Part shown: piece after piece, positions 7,035-15,011 of the stretch
Layout of the letters: every line of letters begins with the position of its first letter
Numbering within the stretch: position 1 is the stretch's first letter
Assembly (NCBI RefSeq): GCF_003332885.2
Contig: NZ_QOWJ01000010.1
Location: 92,890-156,889, forward strand
DNA from: Paracnuella aquatica
GTDB lineage: Bacteria; Bacteroidota; Bacteroidia; Chitinophagales; Chitinophagaceae
Reading direction: 5' to 3'
DNA length: 64,000 nt
Program-made: the position numbers and the translations under genes
Notes under the pieces: generated by a model
The model's input: only the letters and a program-made list of their open reading frames with translations
What the model was told of the DNA's origin: nothing
The model's database searches: none

Positions 7035-9044
7035 ATGAAACGCTTCACATCACGATTGTTCCTTGCCACTGCGGCTGCGGCAACCCTTGCGGGCGGCCTG
7101 CATAGCTGTAAACCAAAAGGCGGGGCTACATCAACAGCCAGCGCCGATGCAGCTTCCAAAGTGTATGTTGCACCGGGCAAATACGACGAATTTTATAATG
7201 TTGTTTCCGGCGGCTTCAATGGCCAGATCGGCATCTACGGCATTCCTTCGGGCCGCCTGCTGCGCATTGTTCCCGTGTTTTCGGTAAGCACCGAAAGCGG
7301 CTATGGCTTTTCCGAAGAAACCAAACCGCTGCTCAATACATCGCACGGCGAAGTGCCCTGGGATGACCTGCACCACATAGCCTTGTCGCAAACCAATGGC
7401 GAGCACGATGGCCGCTGGGCATTTGCCAACGGCAACAACACACCGCGCCTGGCCCGTATCGACCTTTCCACTTTCCGCACCTCGGAAATCCTGGAAATCC
7501 CCAACAGCGCCGGCAACCACGCCTCTCCGTTTATTACCCAAAACTCGGAGTACATCGTAGCCGCCACCCGTTTCAGCGTGCCGCTGGATGACCAGAATGG
7601 CGACGTGCCCATCAACACGTACAAAGACAATTTCAAAGGATCCATTTCCTTTGTTTCCATCAACCAGCAGTCGGGTGAAATGAACATTGCGTTCCAGATC
7701 CGCACTCCGGGACTCAACTTCGACCTGTCGCGGGCCGGTAAAGGCAAATCGCATGGCTGGTTCTTCTTTAGCTGCTACAACTCCGAAAAAGCCAACACCC
7801 TGCTGGAAGTAAACGCTTCGGCCCGGGACAAAGACTTTGTGATGGCAGTAAACTGGAAAAAAGCAGAGGAGTATGTAAAAGCCGGCCGTGCTAAAAAACA
7901 GGCGGTGAACTATGCACACAATGTGTACGACGAAAACACCCACACTGCTACTTCAACCATGAAGAAAGAAGTGCTGGTGCTGGATCCCACCGAGTTTCCC
8001 GACCTGCTCTACATGATCCCATGCCCCAAGAGCCCGCACGGAACCGACACCGATCCTACCGGCGAGTACATTGTAGCTTCGGGTAAACTGGCCGCTACCA
8101 TCCCTGTATTTTCTTTTACCAAAATGCAGGAAGCCATTGCCAACAAATCTTTCGAAGGCAACTACGACGGCATCCCCGTGTTGAAATACGACGCAGTGCT
8201 GCATGGCGAGGTTCAGAAACCAGGCCTCGGACCTTTGCACACCGAGTTTGACGGCCGCGGTAATGCCTACACTTCGATGTTCGTTTCGTCGGAGATTGTA
8301 AAATGGGACATCAAAACCCTGAAAGTGCTGGACCGCGTTCCTACTTACTATTCTATTGGTCACCTGTCGGTACCGGGCGGCCCCACCACCAAGCCTCACG
8401 GCAAATACATGGTAGCGTATAACAAAATTACCAAAGACCGTTACCTGCCCACCGGCCCCGAACTGACCCAAAGCGCACAGCTGTACGACATCAGCGGTGA
8501 AAAAATGAAGCTCCTGCTTGATTTCCCCACCACCGGTGAGCCACACTATGCCGAAGCACTTCCGGCCGCTTTAATCAAAGACAAACAACGGAAAATTTTC
8601 AAAATCGAAGAAAACACCCATCCGTTTGCAGCCAAAGGCGAAGGGCAGGCCAAAGTGGAGCGCAAAGGCAACCAGGTGCATGTGTGGATGACCGCTATCC
8701 GTTCGCACCTCACGCCGGATAACATTGAAGGCATTAAAGTGGGCGACGAGGTTTATTTCCACGTAACCAATCTGGAGCAGGATTGGGATGTGCCCCATGG
8801 CTTTGCCATCAAAGGCGCCAACACTGCGGAGATTTTGGTAATGCCCGGCGAAACACAAACCCTGAAGTGGAAAGCAGAAAAAGTGGGCATCTTCCCATTC
8901 TATTGCACCGACTTCTGCTCGGCACTGCACCAGGAAATGCAAGGCTACCTGAGGGTATCGCCTGCGGGCTCCAGCGTGGCGCTGCACTTCAGCACCGGCA
9001 CCAACAAAGCCGCCCCTGCCGATACATCAGCAGTTAAACCTTAA
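7035..9044 (+). CDS. nosZ: Nitrous-oxide reductase (clade II type)
   Basis: Periplasmic two-copper-centre enzyme reducing N2O to N2; 669 aa. The N-terminus (MKRFTSRLF, then a hydrophobic stretch) is a Sec-type signal without a twin-arginine motif. LHSC at 22-25 looks like a lipobox, so the enzyme may be lipid-anchored. Beta-propeller CuZ ligands are visible: DDLHH (H113, H114) with H124, a later SPHGTD, GPLHTEFDG, SIGHLS and GEPHY. The C-terminal cupredoxin has the CuA motif C624-x3-C628-x3-H632-x2-M635 plus H588. The Sec signal and the nosZ-L-D-F-Y order without nosR place it in clade II. It follows the cytochrome gene by 101 bases and is followed by a repeat palindrome and a FAS1 gene. Confidence 0.97.
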   Translation: MKRFTSRLFLATAAAATLAGGLHSCKPKGGATSTASADAASKVYVAPGKYDEFYNVVSGGFNGQIGIYGIPSGRLLRIVPVFSVSTESGYGFSEETKPLLNTSHGEVPWDDLHHIALSQTNGEHDGRWAFANGNNTPRLARIDLSTFRTSEILEIPNSAGNHASPFITQNSEYIVAATRFSVPLDDQNGDVPINTYKDNFKGSISFVSINQQSGEMNIAFQIRTPGLNFDLSRAGKGKSHGWFFFSCYNSEKANTLLEVNASARDKDFVMAVNWKKAEEYVKAGRAKKQAVNYAHNVYDENTHTATSTMKKEVLVLDPTEFPDLLYMIPCPKSPHGTDTDPTGEYIVASGKLAATIPVFSFTKMQEAIANKSFEGNYDGIPVLKYDAVLHGEVQKPGLGPLHTEFDGRGNAYTSMFVSSEIVKWDIKTLKVLDRVPTYYSIGHLSVPGGPTTKPHGKYMVAYNKITKDRYLPTGPELTQSAQLYDISGEKMKLLLDFPTTGEPHYAEALPAALIKDKQRKIFKIEENTHPFAAKGEGQAKVERKGNQVHVWMTAIRSHLTPDNIEGIKVGDEVYFHVTNLEQDWDVPHGFAIKGANTAEILVMPGETQTLKWKAEKVGIFPFYCTDFCSALHQEMQGYLRVSPAGSSVALHFSTGTNKAAPADTSAVKP

Positions 9045-9051
9045 ATAAAAT

Positions 9052-9127
9052 AAGAGTCCGGAAAGACGGTAAAGACCAAACAGCATATTTAGCAAAAAGT
9101 AAAATCTTTTACCACTTGCCGGACTCT
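9052..9127. repeat. Intergenic palindrome, GGAAAGACGGTAAAGAC word family
   Basis: Outer arms GAGTCCGG (9054-9061) and CCGGACTC (9119-9126) pair perfectly. The inner sequence (GGAAAGACGGTAAAGAC) is related to the arms of the palindrome at 58920-59082. It fills most of the nosZ to FAS1 spacer and may also act as a transcript-stabilising or attenuating hairpin. Confidence 0.6.
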
Positions 9128-9161
9128 ATTTCCTAACATCAACTTGCCAAAACAAATGATT

Positions 9162-9722
9162 ATGAAACGCATTGTTCACCTTGCTTTTACCGCACTGATC
9201 GCCGCAAGTATTTCGGCCTGTGGCAACGGTGCTGCCGAAACGGCAACAGCATCAGACAATACCGAAGCTGCATCCCTCGGCGGGCAGTCGGCGGTGCAGG
9301 ACGATGAATCGGCAAAAGACGTGGTGAAAGTTGCCGCGGCATCGCCCGACCACACAACGCTGGTGGCCGCTGTAAAGCAGGCCGAACTAGTAGATGTGCT
9401 GAGCAACGCCGGACCTTTTACCGTGTTTGCCCCCACCAATGCTGCATTTGATAAAGTGCCCAAAGCAACGCTGGATGCACTGATGAAAGATGATAAAAAA
9501 GCAGACCTGCAAGACATACTCCAATACCATGTGTATGTAGGCATCATCAAACCCGAAATGCTGCAGGACGGCCAAACCCTGAACCAGGTGAATGGCGGCA
9601 ATATTACTGTTTCGAAAAAAGACGGCAAGACCGTGATCAACGGCACTGCAACAGTGGTTGCATCGGTGCCTGCATCGAATGGAATCATTCATGTAATCGA
9701 CGGCGTGCTGTTGCCCCAATAG
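9162..9722 (+). CDS. Fasciclin (FAS1) domain lipoprotein
   Basis: A 186-aa exported lipoprotein. ATG 9162 gives a signal MKRIVHLAFTALIAASISAC with acylated C20; two in-frame Met codons just upstream (9144, 9156) are less suitable. One FAS1 domain covers about residues 55-186: TLVAAVKQAELVDVLSN, the H1-like block GPFTVFAPTNAAFDKVP, a YHVYVG segment and the C-terminal NGIIHVIDGVLLP. FAS1 domains are adhesion or protein-interaction modules. Its position inside a nos cluster, between nosZ and the NosL fusion, suggests a periplasmic accessory or co-regulated role, but no copper motif is visible and this is only contextual inference. Confidence 0.9.
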   Translation: MKRIVHLAFTALIAASISACGNGAAETATASDNTEAASLGGQSAVQDDESAKDVVKVAAASPDHTTLVAAVKQAELVDVLSNAGPFTVFAPTNAAFDKVPKATLDALMKDDKKADLQDILQYHVYVGIIKPEMLQDGQTLNQVNGGNITVSKKDGKTVINGTATVVASVPASNGIIHVIDGVLLPQ

Positions 9723-9812
9723 TCCGAAAGTCCGAAGTCTGAAGACCGAAGTCGGAAGAAAGTTCTGGTTAATCTTCTTCGGACTTCGGACATCGGTCTT
9801 CCAACTTTCTAA
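9723..9812. repeat. Intergenic palindrome, AGTCCGAAGTC word family
   Basis: Left arm has tandem variants of AGTCCGAAGTC(T/G)GAAGA (about 9729-9760). The right arm is their imperfect reverse complement (about 9771-9812). Together they fill the FAS1 to NosL-fusion spacer. The same word family recurs at 40066-40204. Confidence 0.65.
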
Positions 9813-9823
9813 AACGATTCGAT

Positions 9824-10858
9824 ATGAACAAGATCAGCCCCTTCAACCGTATGGCATTGGTAGCAGCGTCGCTGTTGCTGATCCTGACTTATTTTTTACC
9901 CGTTTGGGAAATTACCCTCATGGCCCCGCAATATCCCGAAGGGCTGAGCATGCAGATCTGGTTGAACCAGCTTACCGGCCAGGTGGAGATCATCAATGGC
10001 CTCAACCACTACATCGGCATGAAGCATATTAAAGTGGAAATGTTTCCCGAGTTTACCTACCTCGTTTACGTGGTAGGCGCATTTATTGTACTGGGATTGC
10101 TGGTAGCCGCACTGGGCCGCCTTAAAGCCCTGCTGGCTTACGTTATTTTATTGCTGGCCGGCGGCGTGGCAGCCATGGTCGATTTCTGGATGTGGGGATA
10201 CGATTACGGCCACAACCTCGATCCAACGGCAGCCATACAGGTGCCCGGTTTTAGCTATCAGCCACCACTCATCGGCCATAAAAAACTGCTGAATTTCGAC
10301 GCTTATTCCTATCCCGATTCGGGCGGTTGGGTGATTGTGGTAGCAGGTTTGATCTTTATTACCGTGCTGGTGCTGGAATGGCGCCGCGGAAAAAAATTAA
10401 AAACATCACCGATGCTGAAAGGAACCGTTGCTTCAACCAAAAGTTTTGCAGCGCTGCTGATGCTGGCCTTTGTGTTGTCGGCCTGCCAAAGCGGCCCGCA
10501 GCCGTTTGCCATTGGCAAAGACGGTTGTCATTTTTGCAAAATGACCCTTATGACCGCACAGTTTGGCGGCGAGGTCATCACCAAAAAAGGCAAGGTGTTT
10601 AAGTTTGATGATCTGCATTGCATGAAAGGATTTTTAAAAGCCGGCGACGTGCCGCAATCCGACATTGCGCAGGTGCTCACCACCGATTACGCCAACAAAG
10701 ACCAATTCGTTTCAGTGGAAGCGGCCCACTTTGTTCAGGGTGGTGCATTGCGCAGCCCAATGGGCAGCAACACTGCTGGTTTTGCCACTAAAGAAGCGGC
10801 CGATGCGGCTGCGACACAAAGCGGCGGCAAAGCGGTTGACTGGAACGGCCTCCAATAA
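9824..10858 (+). CDS. nosL: Membrane-protein/NosL fusion (possible NosB-NosL)
   Basis: A 344-aa protein made of two parts. Residues 1-190 hold four predicted membrane helices (about 10-28, 78-98, 101-123, 168-186). Residues 197-344 look like a complete NosL precursor: M197, a hydrophobic signal, lipobox VLSAC (C221), and a NosL domain with CHFCKM (C235, C238, M240), the Cu(I) site of this copper chaperone for NosZ. Clade II nos clusters usually carry nosB, an extra membrane-protein gene after nosZ; the N-terminal part may be its equivalent (inference). No stop or frameshift separates the halves. An internal start at ATG 10412 or signal-peptidase-II cleavage at C221 could still release lipoprotein NosL. 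It ends 9 bases before nosD. Confidence 0.85.
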   Translation: MNKISPFNRMALVAASLLLILTYFLPVWEITLMAPQYPEGLSMQIWLNQLTGQVEIINGLNHYIGMKHIKVEMFPEFTYLVYVVGAFIVLGLLVAALGRLKALLAYVILLLAGGVAAMVDFWMWGYDYGHNLDPTAAIQVPGFSYQPPLIGHKKLLNFDAYSYPDSGGWVIVVAGLIFITVLVLEWRRGKKLKTSPMLKGTVASTKSFAALLMLAFVLSACQSGPQPFAIGKDGCHFCKMTLMTAQFGGEVITKKGKVFKFDDLHCMKGFLKAGDVPQSDIAQVLTTDYANKDQFVSVEAAHFVQGGALRSPMGSNTAGFATKEAADAAATQSGGKAVDWNGLQ

Positions 10859-10867
10859 TTTTTCGGC

Positions 10868-12100
10868 ATGAAAGTACTCCTGACCATATTATTTTTTGCA
10901 CTGGGCATACAGGCACAAAGCCGCACACTTACCGTGGGCAAAGGCCAGCAATATGCCATCATCAGGCAGGCGGTGGCAGCAGCAGCTGCCGGCGATACGG
11001 TGCTGGTAAAAAACGGGCTGTATTATATCAATAACATTGTGGTGACCAAGCCGCTCACCATTATTGGCGAAGGCTGGCCGCTGCTGCATGGCGATGATAA
11101 ATACGAGATCTTTACCCTCAGTGGTGACCGCATTACGGTAAAAGGTTTTCAGTTCACCAACTCGGGCTATTCGGCCATGAACGATTATGCAGCCATCAAG
11201 GTGATCGATGCCACCAATGTAACCATCGAAGGCAACCGCTTTTTCAAAACATATTTCGGGGTGCACGTGGCCAACACGCGGCATTCAACCGTTCGGGGCA
11301 ATTACTTTTTTGGCTTAACCAAAACAGAAAATACCACCGGCAACGGCATACATCTGTGGAAGTGCAACAACATGCTGGTAGAAGGCAACGAAGTGCATGG
11401 TCACCGCGATGGTATTTACTTTGAATTTGTAAGCCACTCGCTGATCCGTAAAAATAAGAGCGAAGGCAACCTGCGCTACGGCCTGCACTTTATGTTCTCC
11501 AACGACGATACTTATATATCCAATACGTTTCAAAACAACGGTGCCGGTGTAGCTGTGATGTATTCGAAAAAAGTAACGATGCTGCACAACCGGTTTATCA
11601 ACAACTGGGGCCCTGCGGCATATGGCCTGCTGCTGAAAGACATCAACGACAGCCGCATTGAAGGCAACCGTTTTTTTAAAAACACCGTAGGCATACTGAT
11701 GGAAGGTACCAGCCGCATACAGGCCACCAGCAACAGTTTTGAAGAAAACGGCTGGGCCGCAAAAGTATCGGCCAGCTGTATGGACAATGCATTTAACCGC
11801 AACAATTTTCACCGCAATACATTCGACATCAGCACCAACGGGTCGCTGGTGCTGAACGACTTTAACCAGAACTACTGGGATAAATACGAAGGCTACGACC
11901 GTAACCGCGATGGCGTGGGCGATGTGCCCTATCATCCTGTAAGTATGTATGCCGCCATCATTGAAACAAACCCCAATGCACTGATGCTGCTGCGTTCGTT
12001 TATGGTGGCGCTATTGGAAAAAGCTGAGAAGGCTTTGCCTAGCCTCACACCTGAAAACTTAAGGGATGAACGGCCACTTTTAAAAGCATTGAAGTTGTAG
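10868..12100 (+). CDS. nosD: Nitrous-oxide reductase maturation protein NosD
   Basis: Periplasmic right-handed beta-helix protein needed to assemble the copper-sulfide CuZ centre of NosZ; 410 aa. A Sec signal (MKVLLTILFFALGIQAQS) is followed by repeated CASH-type coils rich in GN and NxF motifs (VKGFQFTNSG, IEGNRFFKT, VRGNYFFG, VEGNEVHGH, IRKNKSEGN, IEGNRFFKN, NSFEENGWA), ending in the NosD-typical NYWDKYEGYDRNRDGVGDVPY segment split over residues about 335-358. It probably acts with the NosFY transporter encoded next. The start follows the NosL fusion by 9 bases, which indicates operon structure. A 91-base spacer with a weak repeat separates it from nosF. Confidence 0.95.
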   Translation: MKVLLTILFFALGIQAQSRTLTVGKGQQYAIIRQAVAAAAAGDTVLVKNGLYYINNIVVTKPLTIIGEGWPLLHGDDKYEIFTLSGDRITVKGFQFTNSGYSAMNDYAAIKVIDATNVTIEGNRFFKTYFGVHVANTRHSTVRGNYFFGLTKTENTTGNGIHLWKCNNMLVEGNEVHGHRDGIYFEFVSHSLIRKNKSEGNLRYGLHFMFSNDDTYISNTFQNNGAGVAVMYSKKVTMLHNRFINNWGPAAYGLLLKDINDSRIEGNRFFKNTVGILMEGTSRIQATSNSFEENGWAAKVSASCMDNAFNRNNFHRNTFDISTNGSLVLNDFNQNYWDKYEGYDRNRDGVGDVPYHPVSMYAAIIETNPNALMLLRSFMVALLEKAEKALPSLTPENLRDERPLLKALKL

Positions 12101-12106
12101 CACAAT

Positions 12107-12178
12107 TCAGTAAAAAATTAAAAATAAAAGGCAAAAAAGCACCAGGATGAAACACCAGGTTTTTGACTTTTGACATAA
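12107..12178. repeat. Weak intergenic palindrome between nosD and nosF
   Basis: An A-rich left part (AAAAGGCAAAAAAGCACCAGG) faces a right part ending CACCAGGTTTTTGACTTTTG, partly its reverse complement. The word GACTTTTGAC matches the palindromes at 47215-47310 and 52947-53038. The symmetry is weaker here. Confidence 0.4.
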
Positions 12179-12191
12179 AAAATGAAACGAC

Positions 12192-12959
12192 ATGATCACG
12201 ATTGAGCATATCACCAAAAAGTTTAAAAAGCTGCATGCGCTGGACGATGTTTCTGCGGCTTTTCGCAAAGGCCAGGTAGTGTCGCTTGTGGGCCCCAATG
12301 GTTCGGGTAAAACAACACTCATCAAATCGATACTGGGTATTGTACAGCCCGATGCGGGCCAGATCTATTTCAACAGTAAACCCATACAAAGCGAAGTAGC
12401 TTACCGCGATAAAATTGGCTATATGCCGCAGATTGGGCGCTACCCCGATAACATGACCATCGGGCAGGTGATTTCGATGATCAAAAACATACGCAACCAT
12501 GGCACCCGCAAGCTGGATGAAGAGTTGATTGAGCAATACGGCATGCATGCGTTGATGGAAAAAAACATGCGGTCGCTATCGGGTGGTACGCGGCAAAAAG
12601 TAAGTGCCGTGCTGGCGTTTCTGTTCGATCCCGAAGTGCTGATTCTCGATGAGCCCACTGCAGGCCTCGACCCGCTGGCTTCCGAAATTTTAAAGGAAAA
12701 AATCATGCGGGAAAAGGAAAAAGGAAAACTGATCCTGATCACCAGCCATATACTTGCTGACCTGGATGAACTAACTACCGACGTGATGTATTTGCAGGAT
12801 GGTAAGCTACGCCTGTATCAATCCATTGGAAAACTAAAAGAACTGACCGGCGAGGAACGTTTGGGCCGCGCCATTGCATCGGTAATGAAAAGTGGTTATG
12901 TGCAGCCGACCGAGCAGTCGGGTGCAATTGTAAAATCAATGGAGGTGCGTTATGCTTAA
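12192..12959 (+). CDS. nosF: ABC transporter ATP-binding protein NosF
   Basis: ATPase of the NosDFY system, which supplies a sulfur species or otherwise drives CuZ assembly in the periplasm; 255 aa. Walker A is GPNGSGKTTL (residues 34-43), the signature LSGGTRQK is near 130, Walker B is VLILDEPTAGLDP near 153, and the H-loop lies in ITSHIL near 188. It overlaps nosY by 8 bases, a classic coupled pair. The start MITIEHITKKF matches family length. Only the neighbourhood with nosD and nosY separates it from generic ABC-2-type export ATPases. Confidence 0.95.
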   Translation: MITIEHITKKFKKLHALDDVSAAFRKGQVVSLVGPNGSGKTTLIKSILGIVQPDAGQIYFNSKPIQSEVAYRDKIGYMPQIGRYPDNMTIGQVISMIKNIRNHGTRKLDEELIEQYGMHALMEKNMRSLSGGTRQKVSAVLAFLFDPEVLILDEPTAGLDPLASEILKEKIMREKEKGKLILITSHILADLDELTTDVMYLQDGKLRLYQSIGKLKELTGEERLGRAIASVMKSGYVQPTEQSGAIVKSMEVRYA

Positions 12960-13719
12960 ACTATCGCGTTATGTGCTGCACGATATTTTGCGCAGCAAAG
13001 TAGTGATTGCCTATACTTTGTTTTTGCTGGCAGTGGCGGTTACGCTGTTTCGCATGGAAGACAACACCAGTAAAGCGGTGATGAGCCTGACCAATATTGT
13101 GCTGATTGTAGTGCCGCTGGTAAGCATGGTGTTTGCCACCATTCACTATTACAATTCATACGAGTTTATTGAACTGATGTTGTCGCAGCCGGTGAGCCGG
13201 TCGCGCATTTTAATGAGTGAATATTTCGGCACTGCGTTTTCGATGGCCACTGCTTTCCTTGCAGGTGTGGGTATCCCGGTGCTCTTGTTTCAGCCCGATG
13301 CGGTAGGCATGGCGCTGCTGCTAACCGGTGTGTTGCTTACGTTTATATTCACATCGCTGGCTTTTTTGGCTTCTGTGTTGGCCCGCGATAAAGCCCGGGG
13401 CATCGGCATTGCGCTGATGCTGTGGTTTTATTTTGCGTTGATCTACGATGGGTTGGTGCTGAGCATCCTGTTTGCTTTTTCCGACTATCCACTGGAAAGT
13501 TTGACACTAGCCTTGTCATCGCTCAACCCGGTGGATCTGGGCCGCATTTTCCTGATGTTGAAAATGGACATCAGTGCCTTGATGGGATATACCGGTGCTA
13601 CTTATAAAGACTTTTTTGGTTCGTCTGTTGGTGCGTTGTATACCATTGGCATCATGGTAGTGTGGGCCATTATTCCCATGCTGCTTGCAGTGCGGGTGTT
13701 TAAGAAAAAAGACCTATGA
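12952..13719 (+). CDS. nosY: ABC transporter permease NosY
   Basis: Membrane partner of NosF; 255 aa with about six predicted helices (near 20-36, 45-65, 95-120, 128-147, 155-183, 232-250), typical of the NosY/ABC-2 permease family. The conserved N-terminal phrase YVLHDILRSKVVIAYT and the NPVDLGRIFLML segment near 190 are NosY-like. It is the last gene of the nos operon, translationally coupled to nosF, and is followed by a strong terminator at 13818-13856. Confidence 0.94.
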   Translation: MLKLSRYVLHDILRSKVVIAYTLFLLAVAVTLFRMEDNTSKAVMSLTNIVLIVVPLVSMVFATIHYYNSYEFIELMLSQPVSRSRILMSEYFGTAFSMATAFLAGVGIPVLLFQPDAVGMALLLTGVLLTFIFTSLAFLASVLARDKARGIGIALMLWFYFALIYDGLVLSILFAFSDYPLESLTLALSSLNPVDLGRIFLMLKMDISALMGYTGATYKDFFGSSVGALYTIGIMVVWAIIPMLLAVRVFKKKDL

Positions 13720-13817
13720 TTATTGCGATAGGAGATATACAATAAGAAAAAGATAAAAGGCGATAGATAAACAGCCAGACGACGTGTAGCGCTGCCGAAG
13801 GCCACTGAGAAAAATGC

Positions 13818-13856
13818 AAACGGGGTGCATACATTCAAAATGTATGCACCCCGTTT
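13818..13856. terminator. Strong bidirectional terminator after the nos operon
   Basis: An 18-base perfect stem (13818-13835 with 13839-13856), loop CAA, with A and T runs on the two sides. It separates the convergent nosY (+) and cytochrome copy 2 (-) and can serve both. Confidence 0.9.
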
Positions 13857-13977
13857 TTTTATAGAGAAATTCGGGAGGTAAATTTTAAACAGCCAAACAG
13901 TGGTCTTTTTTTGTAAAAAAATAAACAACCGTTATGGCGTACAAAACTCCTGATTTCAGGAACCTAAGAAATCGTCG

Positions 13978-14484
13978 TTAGCTTTTGCCGTCGTTGTTGC
14001 GCATGAATTCCAGGATAGCCCTTGCGTCCTCATCAGAGAGGTTTTGGTTGGGCATGCGCACCAGGCACTCTTCCAGCATTTTTTGTGCAGCAGGGTCCTT
14101 TTGCAGCATCTCATCCACGTTGGTGGAAAAGTTCATGATCCATTCCGGAGTTCGGCGGTCGGTAACGCCTTTCCAGCCCGGGCCCACCATTTTTTCATCG
14201 GTGAGTTTGTGGCAGCTCTGGCATTTCATTTCATACACGGCCTTGCCGCTGGCTACCATTTTTTGATCGAGGGGGTGGGTAAGCTCCACGTTTTGAAACT
14301 TGCCGATGCCTTTATCACTGGCAGTTGCATCTGCTGTAGTGGGTGCTGCATCGGTAGTTGTAGGCGTTGTGGCAGTGGCATCGTTGTCTGTTGTGCTTGC
14401 TGCATTATTGCTGTCGTTGCCGCAACCAATACCAATAACAACAGCAACTGCCATTGCGATGGGAATGAGTTTGTTGAGTTTCAT
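13978..14484 (-). CDS. Lipoprotein monoheme cytochrome c, copy 2
   Basis: A 168-aa exported cytochrome c paralogous to copy 1 at 6463. The signal MKLNKLIPIAMAVAVVIGIGC gives acylated C21, followed by a long Ala/Thr/Asp linker (22-60), the heme motif CQSCH (C88, C91, H92) and a Met ligand in RMPNQN. From about residue 66 the two copies are nearly collinear: MKCQSCHKLTDEK, VGPGWK, RRTP, DEMLQKDP, EECLV and MPNQN are shared. It is transcribed toward the nos operon. ATG 14484 is preferred over 14490 because it leaves a standard signal peptide. It is a likely alternative donor to NosZ or another periplasmic oxidoreductase; which copy serves which partner is unknown. Confidence 0.92.
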   Translation of the reverse strand: MKLNKLIPIAMAVAVVIGIGCGNDSNNAASTTDNDATATTPTTTDAAPTTADATASDKGIGKFQNVELTHPLDQKMVASGKAVYEMKCQSCHKLTDEKMVGPGWKGVTDRRTPEWIMNFSTNVDEMLQKDPAAQKMLEECLVRMPNQNLSDEDARAILEFMRNNDGKS

Positions 14485-14590
14485 GATCATGAATTTGATG
14501 AGTGAGTAAATATATATGAGGCTTGTTCTGAGGCTTATCCTAAAGTTAAGCGCAATAGTTTATACAAAAATGAGTAGATCGCATTTTCGG

Positions 14591-14800
14591 TTATGGGTGC
14601 TGGTGAGTCGTATCTGTTGTATCGCCCCTGATTATTGCAGCGTCCGGCACAATAGCCGAATCGTTGACAATGGTCATTGAATCAGGTATGGCTTCCGAAG
14701 GCGGCTGTGTGCCGGAAGGATCTTCCAGCCTGGCTCCGGAATCGTTGCCACATGCGGCAAACATCATTGCCACCACTACAATGAATAAAAACCGTTTCAT
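14591..14800 (-). CDS. Small lipoprotein of unknown function
   Basis: A 69-aa protein. ATG 14800 gives MKRFLFIVVVAMMFAACGND with lipobox FAAC and acylated C17; the longer frame to 14857 would put 19 residues ahead of the signal and is rejected. The mature part is about 50 residues, acidic, rich in Pro, Asp and Thr, without Cys or a recognisable domain, and ends TTHQHP. It sits upstream of cytochrome copy 2 on the same strand (107-base gap) and could be co-expressed with it. Function unknown. Confidence 0.55.
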   Translation of the reverse strand: MKRFLFIVVVAMMFAACGNDSGARLEDPSGTQPPSEAIPDSMTIVNDSAIVPDAAIIRGDTTDTTHQHP

Positions 14801-15011
14801 GCATACAGGCCTCCAAAAGCGGTGCCATAATGCTTTGTGTTTTTGCTGCATGTACACCGCGTTGTTTGCTTTGGTTGTGCAAAAAAAATAGCATGCATTT
14901 ATTCAATATGCAATACTGCGTGCATCAGTGTTGCAACGCATTTTTTATAACCTGCAAAAACGCATCTTTTTATAACAAAAGGGCAAGGTATCTTAGAACA
15001 AATATTTACTG

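Noticed and set aside
10412-10858. Frameshift or missing stop separating a nosB-like gene and nosL
   Set aside because: The frame is continuous and no run-length base ambiguity is visible at the joint; kept as a true fusion, with sequencing error left as a test.
14532-14556. GCTTA...TAAGC inverted repeat upstream of cytochrome copy 2
   Set aside because: Arms are only 5 bases and the spacing to the -7-like box differs from the hemN and copy-1 palindromes; too weak to list.
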